Of a stretch of 64,000 bases of DNA, positions 24,243 to 36,558 are shown one piece after another. The notes beneath the pieces were generated by a model that was given only the letters and a program-made list of their open reading frames with translations, ran no database searches and was not told the DNA's origin. Each line of letters begins with the position of its first letter. Positions within the stretch are counted from its first letter, which is position 1. The position numbers were made by a program, and so were the translations under genes. Source of the DNA: Gnetum montanum (lineage: Eukaryota; Streptophyta; Gnetopsida; Gnetales; Gnetaceae); contig MNCI01000596.1 of the NCBI GenBank assembly GCA_015680685.1, positions 686,612-750,611 on the forward strand, in the 5' to 3' direction.

Positions 24243-26720
24243 ATGGACCATCTAACATCCAACATGTCTTCTCACAGGAGAGATGCATTTGAACCACCGA
24301 TGCTGCAAGAATGTCGGGTGGTATATAAACATCCCGATGAATATGTTCCAAATTTCGCATTCATCCTACATCAGGATGAACATCTTTGATGGCGGGACAT
24401 GGAGGGTAGCATCGTGCTACTGCCTGACCAAGTAGCTCTTGCGATGCTATACCACAATTTGGGCAGAATGGACATCCAGGACCAAGTGGTGGAGTATGTC
24501 ATGGAGGACCATGACTTCTAGGACTATCGTCCCAAGGAAGCTCAATGGACAAGAGATCAATAGTAGGCCGAGAGATATGAACAACAGAAAGGGAAACACT
24601 TCAGTAACCCATTATTCTTACATGGGCTGCAAGATGATGGAGATCCCATATTTCATGATACTCATTCAACCAAACTTCACTTGGGGCCGCAAATCCTCTA
24701 GTCAGTCATCCAGATTCAACCTCCAAGTGACCACGATCCTCAAGGGGATGGTCAGTCATGAAGCAAAGCTAGAGGAGATGACCGTGGTCATCACCAGGAT
24801 AGATGGGGAGATCGACGCCGAAGCGGTGGCGATGCCTCTTCTTCTTCTCTGTCCTCCTCCTCTCCTTCACCTTCATCTAGCTCAGGTTCTGAGTGTCACA
24901 AGGGAAGGTTGGAGAGAAAGGATGGTGGTAAGCAGGTTCGAGCAGGGCAAGTGAGGGAGCATATGACCAATTGCATGGCCCTCGTGAGCAAGAAAGAAGA
25001 GGTAGTAGAAATCGTCACAGATGTTATAGTCCCTAATAGGACTATGATTCAGATGAGCTGTTGTTAGCTACTCGGAGCATGCTCCACATTGCAGAGGAAA
25101 GTTCACATCCCAAGCAAGTACGTAAAAGATAGTCGGATCAAGCGTGTTGACATGAACAACATCCCCAGGTTTTAAGGAGGATACAACTGTGATCCCCAGA
25201 CCCACTTGTAGGCATTCCATGATGCCAACACCCTACAAAATATTGATAATGATTGGAAACAGTTGAAGTTGTTTCCCCAAATACTCATCAAAGAAGCCAA
25301 AAGTTGGTATCGGTCCTTAGAGCTGGAATCAATCAAAAGATGGAGTACGATGCTTGAAATCTTTAATGAAAAATATCAAATGTACTCTAGAGTGGCAAAT
25401 TTGAGATGGCAAATCCAAGGTTGAAAACAAGGGAATCGTGAACCCTTAGATGTCACCATGAGTAGGTATTACTCACTGTTGCATCGGTGCACTGGTCATG
25501 GTTATTCTCAGTGGGCACAACTTTGTCACATTATAGATGGGCTCTGTTTTGAAACATGAAAGACCCTTGGTGTGTATGCCAAGGGATGACTATCAGAGCT
25601 AAGGGCCCATCAGTTGCAGCGCCTCATTGATAAGGTGGCCAAAGAGGAAGGAGAACTTAGAAAAAAGGAGAGTGCTGAAGAATTCAACCAGGATCCTTCC
25701 CTTAGGAAAAGGGAGGTCCGATTCTATGATGAGGACGAAGAGTCACCACTGGAAGCAATGATGAACTGGAAGACTTTGCCATTACAAAAGTTTGCATTTG
25801 AAATATCGGAAAAGGTGGATAAAATGTGTGACTCTTTGGATGAGAAATTCCAAAGTGTATTGTAAATTATAGAAGAGTCCAAAGAGCAGGGTAGTGATCG
25901 TGATTGGCGTAGGAAGAAGGGAGTTGAATGTACCCAACACAAAGGTAAGGGAAAAGTTGCTGCAGCAGAATAGGTTGCAGACTCTAACATCGAAGAGGAC
26001 GATGGATGCAGTGTATGCCAATATGAACATCCTAGGGGATGTAGTCTTGTGGTGTCTCACCTTCAAGAGTCTGGTGTATATGCCTTGAACCCTCGTTTGG
26101 CACAGAGGCAGAGGCCCCGAAGGTTACCTTATCCATAAGGTAACCCCAAGCCATTCTACTAGCAGTAGCAAGGATATTATCCAAGTGGAATGCCTCCACA
26201 ATCGTACGAGTATTTCCAATAGTGACAACAACCACAAGCATTGGGGATGCCACCTCCAAGGCAGCAGTACCCTTACAAGTAGCCAAATCATTATGGGTTT
26301 ATGTTCAGCAGCCTATCTCTCCAAGAGAGTCTTCCAATTACGTGGCCTTTCTCAATTACTACCATCCCTCTGAATATTTTAGACATCCATCTCCATCACC
26401 CAGGGCGACAAATCCACATCTCTTCTACCCTCTGTCACCTTCTTTTTCCACTCCTCTACATCATCCCTCTCAATTGCCACCTGCTCCATCCATGTAGGGA
26501 GAAATAATGCCATAGCCACAACAAAGAAGTGCTATGAGGGCTATGAATTTACAACTGGCACCTAGGCCAAGTGGACCAGAATCCAAGCCATGTAAAATCC
26601 TTTTCTTCCAGCCCAACAATCTGAACACACCCTCACCTACGCCTATGGCTAGTGCCTCAGAACCTGCCAATGCCTATACCATCATACCACCCGAGCAGCC
26701 CTCCGCTCCATCGCAATCCA
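24243..26720 (+). pseudogene. Element E gag
   Basis: The frame starts ATG at 24243 (MDHLTSNMSSHRRDAFE) and stays readable to about 26140 through TAG-type stops. It shows a Ser-rich region near 24830-24900, a capsid-like core near 25190-25560 (FPQILIKEAKSWYRSLE, SLLHRCTGHGYSQW), an acidic segment near 25720 and a Cys-rich CSVCQYEHPRGC near 26010. A Pro-rich region follows to about 26720. No intact Gag could be made. Confidence 0.75.
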
Positions 26721-27610
26721 ACATCTAGATGGTCATGCTCACACATGCCATGATCGACTGGATGAAAGCAGGTTCTATTCCCCAGAAATTGACAAATTCG
26801 GGAAGCCCCCTAATCTACCTTTAGGTGGCTAGGAACGAGCCATGCAAAGCTCTTCTAAACTTAGGGTCAGGGGTTAATTTAATCTCTCATGAAATGTACA
26901 AGAACTAGAACCTGCCCCCGCTAAATAAAAGCAACATCTGGCTCAAGTTAGTAGATCAATCCATCATTGTTCCTTTGGGTTTGGTGGAGGACATTGTGAC
27001 CACCATTTATGGGTGGTCATACCCTACTGACTTCCTGATCATCTGCATTGAAAACTGTAAGGGGAACTTCCCAATCATCATGGGAAGAGCTTGGCTAAGC
27101 ATGGTGGATGCACGATTAGGACTTCAAGATCTGTCCCTGGAAATTTCAAAGGAAAATCATTTTGGGAAGATCGAGAAGAAAAGAGTTCCATGCATCACGT
27201 ACAGTGACTTGGGGTGCAACTATGTGCAACAGCTATGGTCTGTTGAGCAGACATCCATTCAAGCATGTAGTCGATGTACCGAGGACTCTCCAATTCAACA
27301 GTTCCTATACGTAGTAGCCACTAACCAGGAAGGCACCCAGTGGCTGACAGCTGATCTTGCTAGCAGCACAATATCCATGGAACCATATGAGGGGCTAGTG
27401 TAAGCCTACATTGACAACATGGATGTGATGGAGGATATTCAGCATCAGACCTCCATCGTTGATGACTGGGGAAAGCTAGAGATCCCTGAGTACTTCCAGC
27501 AAGATCCCCTTGAACTAAAATCCCTACTAGCTCACTTAGAATATGCATTCTTGCAAAATGGCAAGTCGGTAATTATCAATGCTGCCCTTGCTCTAGAAAA
27601 GAAATAGAAG
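26721..27610 (+). pseudogene. Element E protease and linker
   Basis: The retropepsin-like segment reads CKALLNLGSGVNLISHEMY near 26840-26900 and later FPIIMGRAWLSMVDARLG near 27070-27120. In Athila proteases the first motif is ALxDLGxSxNL; here the catalytic Asp is Asn (GAC/GAT to AAC). An open stretch of 142 codons covers 26975-27403. The linker toward reverse transcriptase (EIPEYFQQDPLELKSLLAHL) follows. Confidence 0.75.
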
Positions 27611-30488
27611 TTGCTAGTGATGGTAAACAAATGGGTTGTTGCATTTGCATGGTTCTATCCTGAGCTAACTAGTGTTGATCCTAGGATCTGGTAGCATCGG
27701 ATCTACCTTGNTCTATCCTGAGCTAACTAGTGTTGATCCTAGGATCTGGTAGCATCGGATCTACCTTGATCCTTCCATGAAGCCACGAAGACAACCACAA
27801 AGACGGTTGAATCCCAAGTTGAAGCAGGTCATAAACGATGAAGTTGAACAACTGCTTAAGGCGAGATTCGTTTATTCTATCACCAATAGAAAGTGGGTTA
27901 GCCCCCTTGTTATCATACCCAAGAAAGGTGGCAAGTGGAGGGTTTGCATCAATTTCCCATTGCTCAACATGGCAACGTTCAAGGACCACTTCTCCGTTCC
28001 ATTTGTGGACTAGGTGTTGGACACAATCGTAGGAAACCAATATTACATTTTTTTGGATGGTTATAGTGGTTATAACTAGATCCAAATCACACCAGAGGAC
28101 CAGGCCAAGACTACTTTCATGAGTCCATGGGGGACTTTTGGATATAAGAAGATGCCCTTTGGCTTGTGCAACGTGCTTGTGACATTCCAACACCTTGTCT
28201 TGAGCATTTTTCAGCAACAAATCGGTAATGGTGTATAAGTCTTCATGGATGACTTCTTCACCTATGGTGCCATGTTCGAGCAAGCCTTGGACCATCTAGA
28301 GCAAGTTTTAAAGAGGTGTGTAGACACCAATTTATGACTCAATTGGCAAAAGAGCCATCTGATGGTCCAAGAGGGCATAGTAATAGGGCATCTCATTTCA
28401 TCAATAGGGATCAACGTAGACCCTGAAATGATCAGGGTCATCCAAGGAATTACCCGCCAACCAAGTACTGTCAAAGATGTGCAGTCATTCCTTGGACACA
28501 CTAGTTACTACTGGCGCTTCATTGAACACTTCTCGAAGATAGCTCAACCGTTGGTAGAGCTTACAAAGAAGGATGCTCCGTTCGTCTAGACCAGGGAATG
28601 CGAGTCCACATTCCAAGAGCTGAAGCAGAAACTCATAGAAGCTCTAATTCTACAGGCACCTGATTGGTCTAGACCCTTCCACATTATGACAGATTCCTCC
28701 AACTATGCTTTAGGAGCCATGCTTACATAGTGTGATGATCAGAAACATCCATATTATATCCACTGTGCAAGTCGTAGCATTATGGGTGCACAACTGAACT
28801 ATACCACCACCGAAAAGGAATTGATGGTGGTGGTGTTCGCATTGGATAAATTCCTACACTATGTGCTCGGATACGAGGTGTTTGTGCACACAGACCATAG
28901 TGCTATTTGGTTCCTGATGAATAAACCAACGGTGAGCCTCCGCATAATTTGGTGGTTGGTGATTCTTCAGGAGTTCGATCTGACCATGATAAAAAAAAAG
29001 GGGTTCGAGAATGTGGTCGCTAACCATTTTTCTCGATTAGGATGGGATAACGTAAAAGAGGAGGAGCCTTTATCCAACCAATTTCCAGATGAACTCCTCT
29101 TCACAGGCACCGTTGATCGTCAAGCACCCAAGGAATCTCCTTGGTTCAACCACATCCTTACCTACCTTACAACACAGGAGCTGCCAAAAGAATGGAACCA
29201 TCAGAAGAAACAATAGTTTCTTCATAAGGCTAAGCATTTCATAAAAATCAATGGCCACCTCTACAAGGTGTGCGCAGACAGCTTGGTCTGATGGTGTGTC
29301 CCTGATGCTGATACACTGTGCGTCCTCCAAGATGCTCACGAGGTCCCTTGTGGGGGCCACTATGTTAGACGCAGAACGATCATTAAAATCTTGCTTGCAG
29401 GGTATTATTGATCTACACTCTTCAGGGATGCGCAATGGTTTACCTGCTCCTATGAATGATGCCAACGAGATGGTGGGATGTTGGCATGGTTGGAGGGACC
29501 TTAATAGTGAATTCAATCACTGGAGTCCTTTGACATATAGGGTATCGACTTCATTGGGCCCATCACCCCCTTATCAAATGGAAAGGCATATATCATTGTG
29601 GTGGTGGACTACTGTATAAAGTGGGCAGAATTGGCAGTCATCATTGACTGTTCTTCCAACACCGCTGCACGATTTGTTCAACAAAAAATCGTTACCAGGT
29701 TTGGAGTGCCTCATGCACTCATTTTTGACAATGGGACGCACTTCATGGGGGTTACTTTTCGAAAACTCATGCAGGGCTTAGGGGTAACACACAAATTTAC
29801 AACACCTTATCACCCCCAAGCCAATGGGCAAGCTGAAGTCACAAATAGGGAAATTACCAAGATCCTTACATGAACAATTAGCAATTACAGGAGGGACTGG
29901 AGTACCAAGCTTAACGATGCCCTATGGGCTTATCGCTCCACCTAGAAACTTCCTTTTGGATACTCTCCCTATGAGTTAGTGTACGGTAAGTTTCCAACAC
30001 TTCCAATCCAAGCAAAACTCTAGACACTATCCACCACCTGTGACCTTGACCTTGACCTACCACTAGCACAACGAGAACGATTAATCAACTTAAGTGTGCT
30101 AGATGAAAACCGATTAGTAGCCCTATTTTCCAACAAAATCCACAAGGCCTATAATAAGAAAAGACATGATCTTAGGATTCAGAAGGTCACATTTTGATGT
30201 GGAGACAAGGTATTATATTGGAATCCCTTACATGTATCCCAACCAATGAAGTTTCAGATGCTATGGGAGGGACCTTATATTGTCTCCAAAACCTTCCCAT
30301 CCGGGGCCTTGCTAATTTACAGACCTGGGGATCGCACCAGAACAAAGTTGGTCAACTACCAACAACTCAAACCTTTCCGCGAGATCCATACAACCAGTGT
30401 CATAGCCTTGTCATCATCCGGTCACCCATGCTCCATCTTTCGTGTCTCCTTTCCACCTAGTCATGGAGGAGACCCTCATTCCTGTTGA
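27611..30488 (+). pseudogene. Element E reverse transcriptase, RNase H and integrase
   Basis: Reverse transcriptase runs from about 27770 (RWVSPLVIIPKK-like, FLDGYSGYN, MPFGLCN, VFMDDFF near 28240). Gypsy RNase H runs from 28670 to 29000 (DSSNYALGAML, YTTTEKELMVVVFAL, VHTDHSAIW). Integrase runs from about 29250 to 30000, with GIDFIGPI near 29540, FDNGTHF near 29725 and PYHPQANGQAEVTNREI near 29810, so all three DDE residues survive. The C-terminal end (LWEGPYIVSKTF, QQLKPFRE) reaches about 30400. TAG stops and a 57 bp duplication around the N at 27711 interrupt it. Confidence 0.9.
27654..27768. repeat. 57 bp direct duplication around an N (assembly join)
   Basis: Bases 27654-27710 and 27712-27768 are identical, separated by a single N at 27711. 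Such exact repeats around a lone N point to two contig ends that overlap but were not merged. Confidence 0.85.
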
Positions 30489-31989
30489 TCCGTTTCACTC
30501 CACCTCTCACCATTTTATACTTTTTGTTTTACACTTTTCTGTTTTCCATTTATTGTTTTCTAGTTTTTGTTTTCCACTTTTTGATTTACAATTTTTTGTT
30601 TCACAATTTTTTGTTTTTTTTTTCATTTTTCATGTTCTTTTGTTTACTTTTTGTTGTCATCTTATGGTTTGGCGCGGTTGGTTTTTGTTACGATGGGTAC
30701 TGTAATAGTCTTCCTAGTTATCTGGTTCTAACCGTTGCATGGTTGTCCTTGGATTTTACATCATTTCTACTTCATAAATTCGGTAGTGAGTCCACATCAT
30801 CCACCCATTCACCATTCCATGGTTTTTCTTGTGTTGCGAACATGCACCCCTTCACTTAACAAACATTTTAATGAATGTGTGACTTGTGTAGTTCCCTAAC
30901 TGAGGGAAGCCCCACTAGTTTGAATCAGGTGTGCCCTCAAAGGGAATTCTGTATTCATTGTTTCGTTCTATTCCCTGGGTTGCTAGTGTGTCCTTACGGA
31001 TTTCCTACCACTTCGAGTCTCTCTCCATAGAAGTTTTTGGGCAGTTTGACCTTGCATGGTGTGGTCCTCACCACAAAAAAAAAAGCACAAAAGAGAAGCA
31101 AAACCAAAATAAACAAATAAACTGAGGATTCAAAGTAGACCCCTTGGTTGGATGCATGCACACACACATGGATCTTTGCATGGTGTGGTTCCCTCGCACA
31201 AAAGAAAACAAAATATATCACGGTGGGAATTCAAAGCACATCCCTTAGACTGCCTCTCACGAGCTACATGTACTTGTTATGGGACTTCCTTGGTCCCCTC
31301 TAATGTTGTCCTATTTCACTTCCCTCTTCTCATGTTTCCTGGAGTGGTGGTTTTCTGTGGGGTCATTCTTGTTTCTTTGGGGATGGTTGGGACTTTGTCT
31401 ATTACTACGAGGTCACTGTTTGCGGATGCTTTTGGGTCTAATCTTAGGAAAGGTTCTACCAGTTCACTTAACCATGCTTGCACACGAGGTTTCATGTGAT
31501 CGACATTCAGAATTTCCATTCTCTCCTCTCCTTCCATTCCCACTTCTCTCCATTCTGACATCACTACCCTTTTTATGTTTTATGGGTTCGTCATGTTACC
31601 TGCTGGTCTCTCATGCCTTGGTGGATTTCTCTTGGTTTGGAGTCTTCACTGGTGACACCTATTATCAGCACCGAGGTCCATGGACCCTAGTGTTGAGGGT
31701 ATGTAGGGGCTATAATGTTGTTGCCTGCTATGGGGAGGACCCACCTACATATTTATGATTTTTCCTGTTAAGCCTCCGATCCTTTGGATTTCTTGGTTGA
31801 TTGTTTTTCATGTCCCATCATTCGATTTCATCCTCACTTGAGTTCTTTTTCACTCCCGTTCTCCATTTTTGTCTCTTTTTCGCACTTCAATCCCTTCCTC
31901 TTGTCTTTAGCCATGATCGGGCCTTTTCTGCACTTCAAATGCCTCAATTTGACTTTCCAAATTTTTCATTTTGGGTGTTTTTTGGGTTG

Positions 31990-32140
31990 GTCAACGCTGG
32001 TCCTTAGGTGAACAATGCTACGTATATGGGGCCCCGTATATGTAGCCATTGCATATACACGGCCCCATCGATGCAGCACCTAACCCCTATATATATATAT
32101 CCACCGCACCTTCTTATTTTTTCATCATTTGGAGTCCAAA
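31990..32140 (+). promoter_or_regulatory. LTR-like internal promoter candidate
   Basis: GGTCAACGCTGG, GTATATGGGGCCCCGTATAT, CCATCGATGCAGC, a TATATATATAT box near 32088 and CATCATTTGGAGTC occur in the same order as similar words in the U3 part of this element's own LTR. The stretch around 32021-32046 is nearly palindromic. The resemblance is partial and judged by eye. Confidence 0.4.
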
Positions 32141-32260
32141 TTGAGGGGAATTTTTGTCATTTTTTCTACCTAACCCTTCCCATTGCACCTACATTCCATC
32201 ACGTGTCTGCATCAACCTGTCCTTGCTCTTTTCCACATCTGGAGGTATGCACTTAGTCAT

Positions 32261-32279
32261 GGGGGGGGGGGGGGGGGGG
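32261..32279 (+). repeat. G19 homopolymer
   Basis: Nineteen G follow ACTTAGTCAT, resembling CTCAGTCGTGGGGGTA, the polypurine tract before the 3' LTR of the same element. It is followed by CCC. The exact length may be a sequencing artefact. Confidence 0.7.
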
Positions 32280-32463
32280 CCCTTATGTAATTAATTAATT
32301 AGTTGTGAATTACAAAAAATTTTGGCCCTAACCCCTAACTTAACACTCCAGAAAACTTAACAGTGTTCCTGTGGCATTAACATAACTTGGTCAAACTGAA
32401 AAGGTATATACAGATCATTTTAGGCTATAACTTGATCTAATGGATGGTTGTGTTTATTTTCAG

Positions 32464-35400
32464 ATGGCACTCAAACTGAGGTGCCCAAGGGACAAAGGAC
32501 CATCACAACTAAGGGACAAGCGCCCACGTACAAGAAGGGGATGTGGAATGCAACCGCCAGAGTATGCGGAGGGTTCCCATGCAACTAGGCCCTTCCACAA
32601 ATGACCTGACGTGGAATTTATCCACTAGATTCCCAAAGAGGAAATTCCCAATGTACAATCGCTAGGGGATGAGACCCCTGGGATAGCACCATGGCTTGAG
32701 GTCACATTAACCCAAGCCTACCTTGATGCTATCACACCATGTGAGGTGCAACGGACAGTCCTCCAAGAGTTGAATTTTGGATCATTCCTCGAGCACGCTC
32801 CAGAAGATGTGAGATTTCAATTGCAGCACTCTCCGATGTGGCCAATCATCACAACCAGTGTTGAGTGGTACTTAGGAGAAACATATCTCTTCTAGATGAA
32901 TTGGTAGCCAGGGTCAAGAGTAAGAATCAAGGACATATATGTCTCTTACTCTTCAAAAGCAATAGCACAAGCTTTGGGGTTGCCCAAAATTGGGGTAGAT
33001 GTGGTGGAAATTTTTTAAGCAGGCCGATCCAGAGGTAAAGGTGCAATGGATCCAATGGTGCTACGGGGTAGAGCGCAAGGAATTTAACTCCTTGACCATG
33101 GTGGAGAGAGTCTATTCAAAGATAGCATCTTACCATCTGAATCCAACAGTAAGACCAAGCAAAATCACTACCTTCTCTACTTGTGCGTGTGCCGCCTTGA
33201 GTGGAAAATTTCCCATTAGTCTTCCACAGCTATTATTTTTAGAAATTGAAAAGAGGTTCACAGAGAATGAATGTGGAAGAAGAGCTCTCCCCTTTCCTTG
33301 CCTCATCCAAAAGTTATGCAAATGGGTAGGGATAGCATGGTATTCTAACGATATCATCCGGTGCGCCCCAATTGCCTCGTGGTGGGAAATGATGAAAGAT
33401 AAAACCCTTGCCTCCGCACAAAAAGAGGAAGAGTAGCAACCACCTCCACCACTTGTGCAAACAACATAGCTGGGCTCATAAACAATAGCAACATACATTT
33501 GCAAGATCTGAGAAATGCTCTCAAATCAGCAAGAGAAATTTGGCAGAACTGGTGGAGGAGATGATCCTTCGGTCTATCGCCCTATCATGAGTCACTTGGA
33601 GCAAGTAGCACAATCAGTCAGCTTGCTTGAAAGGGTAGGGTTGATATTTTCTACTGCTCGAGCACCCATTCCAACTAGAATAGATCCAAGCATCCGAGAT
33701 GTATCAACCGCAACCCAGCAGTTATTCCCTAAAATCTCAGGGAATGCTGCTACCTTCTTAGTATGCTTGGAGGATGATGAGGGGGCGATGGTCTTGGTGA
33801 TGCAACACCGGGGACAAGAAGTTGTAGCTGAAGTGGTTGCTGATACCATTGCTACTACTCTCAATGCACTGGTGGCACCTGTACTAGACATCCATGGGCT
33901 ACAAGATGTGCAGGTGTCTGTTGAAACTTCACGTAGTAGGATGGATGTAGCCCAACATGAAGAAATGTTGGACCGACTGGTAGGAACAGGGTAACCGCTT
34001 CTAGATGTCTTCGAGCTTCCAGAAAACATCACTGCAACCCAATCAAAGCTACTAATGGCAAGGGGCAAGAGCCTTTTTCTAGAGGAAAAACTAGAGATCG
34101 CTCAAGCTTCTTGTCAGTTCTTGGCAATGGAGGTTGCCCAATTAAGAGCCCAGCTTGCTGATCTGGCCATCCTTGATCGCGAAATCATCAAAGATGAAGC
34201 TTTTCAATAGCTTCAGCTTAAAATTTAGGTTATTGAGGATGAAAGGGAGACGATGATCCTAGAAAAGTCCATGGTAGACACCCAAGCATAGCATTTAAAG
34301 AAGGAAATGGCAGAGGTTTGCCAGGAGAACGTGCAGCTGACCGCAGAAGTTCATCACTTGCACAATGTTGGTGCAGAGAATGCTTACATGAAAGATTTTA
34401 TCCACCAATAGCAGGAGGAGCTAGCCAGGGTGAACACAGATATGAGAAGGTTGGCTACTGAGAATTGGAATCTATCAATGAAGGAGGTTCGGGCATTGCT
34501 ACAGAAGTCTGCAATCGAAATTGCCACTTGGAAGAATAAGGTCCTAAAGTTTGAAAGAGTTAAAAATCATTATAGGGACCAAGTGGGATTATGGAAGGAG
34601 GTGAACGAGAAGCACATTCAAGTTACCAAGGCCCAAATGAACCAAGTGCTCTAGCAGCTCCGAGAAGGAGGCAACGTATGGCCATCCATCTTAGATGGAT
34701 TGAACGCCTACAATAAAATGAAAATCCACCTAAATGAGCTACAAATTGAAGAAATGACAGAATACATGGAGTTAGCCAACCTTCAGTATGCAAACCTAGC
34801 TATGCTCATAGCCAGGAGGCCATGATCAGAGTTAGAAAAACAAGTGGCCACCTCGTATTCTCTATACCAGGGTGAGTTCCAGGTGCACAAGGCAACAAAA
34901 CAGAAGATCGCAACAGCAAACACAGAACTCAAGGTCCTCCATACAAGCTTTGAAGGCCAACATATCATTACAGAGGACCTAGCCCGAAGAATGAGTGACT
35001 ACTAGAAACTACAAGCATCAATCTGAGCATTCGATATTGAACGTAAATAGTTTGCAGCCTAGTTTGTCAATTTGAAAGAACTCATTTTGGCAATGCCTTG
35101 TCCTTGGGAAATTCCAGTTCCAGCACACATTGGAGAAGCTGCCTAGACTATGAATGACCCCAGAAGAAAAGAAGAAAAACTAAGGGCTCTCTTAGAGGCT
35201 TTTCGGCTGTCTCCAGAGGTTGCAGCTACTGCGGGGCTACTAACATCTGTGCTTCCACCAACGCACAAGCTAGAGGCTGGAGAAGGTCTATCAGAACCGT
35301 CCCCCCCAGGGATGGTGTTATCTCCTCCAACAATTTTGTATATCTTCCTACACCGCAGAGGCTCTAGAACTAGCGAAGTGTTCAATTTTGTCTCTAAACA

Positions 35401-35503
35401 CCGCCATTTTTGTAATTTGTCCTTCTCTGTAACTTGGGCACTTGGTAAATTCATGTTGTGTCATGTGTGTGTCATTTATGTGTTTAAGTTATGTGTGTTG
35501 TAA
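32464..35503 (+). pseudogene. Element E extra ORF: coiled-coil accessory protein
   Basis: The frame starts ATG at 32464 immediately after TTTATTTTCAG, as if the start codon followed a splice acceptor. N-terminal basic residues (PRTRRG) are followed by a globular part at about 32730-33420 (SRVRIKDIYVSYSSKAIAQ, LGLPKIGVDV, ERVYSKIASYHLNPTVRP) resembling in plan the plant-transposon-like domains of retroelement extra ORFs. Then about 400 residues are Glu/Gln/Lys/Leu-rich coiled coil (34020-35140), followed by a Pro-rich part and a hydrophobic end near 35430-35500. One frameshift lies near 33000. Nearly all internal stops are TAG. Position after pol equals the env-like ORF of Athila; no clear signal peptide is seen. 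Function unknown. Confidence 0.7.
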
Positions 35504-35558
35504 ATAAGAATCCATACCTTCCAAATTGTAAAGTAACTTGAGGACAAGTTTTTGCTCA

Positions 35559-35570
35559 GTCGTGGGGGTA
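35559..35570 (+). promoter_or_regulatory. Polypurine tract of element E
   Basis: GTCGTGGGGGTA directly precedes the 3' LTR start TGATGCAGTG. Confidence 0.65.
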
Positions 35571-36558
35571 TGATGCAGTGTCAAAAGTCAATGCGTCAAC
35601 TGGGATGCATATATAGGGCCGCGTATACATGGCTGCTTCAACGCGAGCCCATCGACGTAGCCACCCTACGTCGATGTGGCCCTGTTTATGCAGCCCCCTT
35701 TCCCAGATCTATAAATATGAGGGCNCGTGGCCCTGTTTATGCAGCCCCCTTTCCCAGATCTATAAATATGAGGGCCTTCCACCACATTTGGACATTTTTT
35801 GAGTAGTGATAGTGAAGCTCTTGTTGTTTTCTCCCTCAAGAGATACAATATTTTCCAAGTGTCCACAACAGGTGTATGAAAAGAGATCGAATCTTTATTC
35901 GAGCATTGATATATCTGAGCCCATTGGCGTGACGACAATAAAGATGAACTATTTATGCAATCCTTGCAGCATTTGGACTTAGTTGTTTCATGCATTTGAT
36001 AGTTTAAAATGTTTATGCTTTATTAATTATTTATTTATGCTTTATTAGTTACTTGTTGATTATTAATGTTTTCATTATTGTAATTTCAATCGTTATTGCT
36101 CATTCGTAGTTCGTTACAGACATAAGTACGACCATCTTAAATGTAATCCAAACACTTGGTAAACCCAGCAACACTTAACATCTAGTAACCTAGCAGTGTT
36201 AGGAAATGCTTAGAACGTGCTCGGAAGATGGGACCGAATACTTATGCTAGGAGTAGTTAGAACATAAACTAGGATAATTAGACATTAGATAATAGTTTAT
36301 CCTTTACTTTCAATATCAAAATTACTCACCAAAAATATAATTAAAAAGATATAAAAATCATTAGCCTTAGTCTCACTTAACCAACGTAATAGAATCTCAC
36401 AAGTGAGATTAGGATGACAACGACCATTCCAACGCAAGGTTTCACGGGTTAGAAGTATGGTGTATGTTAAGTGCTTATAGTTTGCAAATTTTGACTGAGT
36501 CGCACGTAAACACTTGTGATTCGTATGGTTGGACGTAGGGATACCTAGCCGCTCATTA
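35571..36558 (+). repeat. 3' LTR of element E (988 bp including an assembly duplication)
   Basis: It is collinear with 23162-24095. Bases 35676-35724 are repeated at 35727-35775 around an N at 35725, adding about 51 bp that is probably not genomic. The end CTCATTA at 36558 corresponds to CTCATCA of the 5' LTR. Confidence 0.9.

Larger units (their letters stand above)
30489..32463. other. Spacer between pol and the extra ORF of element E
   Basis: No convincing gene is seen. There is a T-rich tract at 30500-30660, a ~125 bp imperfect repeat (TTGCATGGTGTGGT near 31053 and 31178, each followed by CACAAAAGA-type sequence), an LTR-like promoter segment at 31990-32140, a G19 homopolymer at 32261-32279 and a splice-acceptor-like TTTTCAG at the right edge. 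Many short open frames here lack any recognisable domain. Confidence 0.55.
23162..36558 (+). mobile_element. Element E: 13.4 kb Athila-type Ty3/gypsy retrotransposon with an extra 3' ORF
   Basis: LTRs begin TGATG and end CTCATCA/CTCATTA. Flanks gaaac and gcaac form a one-mismatch 5 bp target duplication. The primer site fits tRNA-Asp. Reverse transcriptase has the FMDDF motif, with wording around it (LDGYSGYN.I.I.PEDQ; MPFGLCN) typical of the Athila lineage. An extra ORF on the same strand follows pol, as the env-like ORF does in Athila. It is inserted in the spacer of element C. Confidence 0.92.

Noticed and set aside
30485-30859. Open frame rich in Phe/Leu looking like a membrane protein
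   Set aside because: It arises from a T-rich tract after pol of E with no matching domain and no counterpart in other elements.
35150-35503. Separate small gene at the end of the E extra ORF
   Set aside because: It is in the same frame as the preceding coiled-coil ORF and separated only by TAG stops, so it is its C-terminal part.
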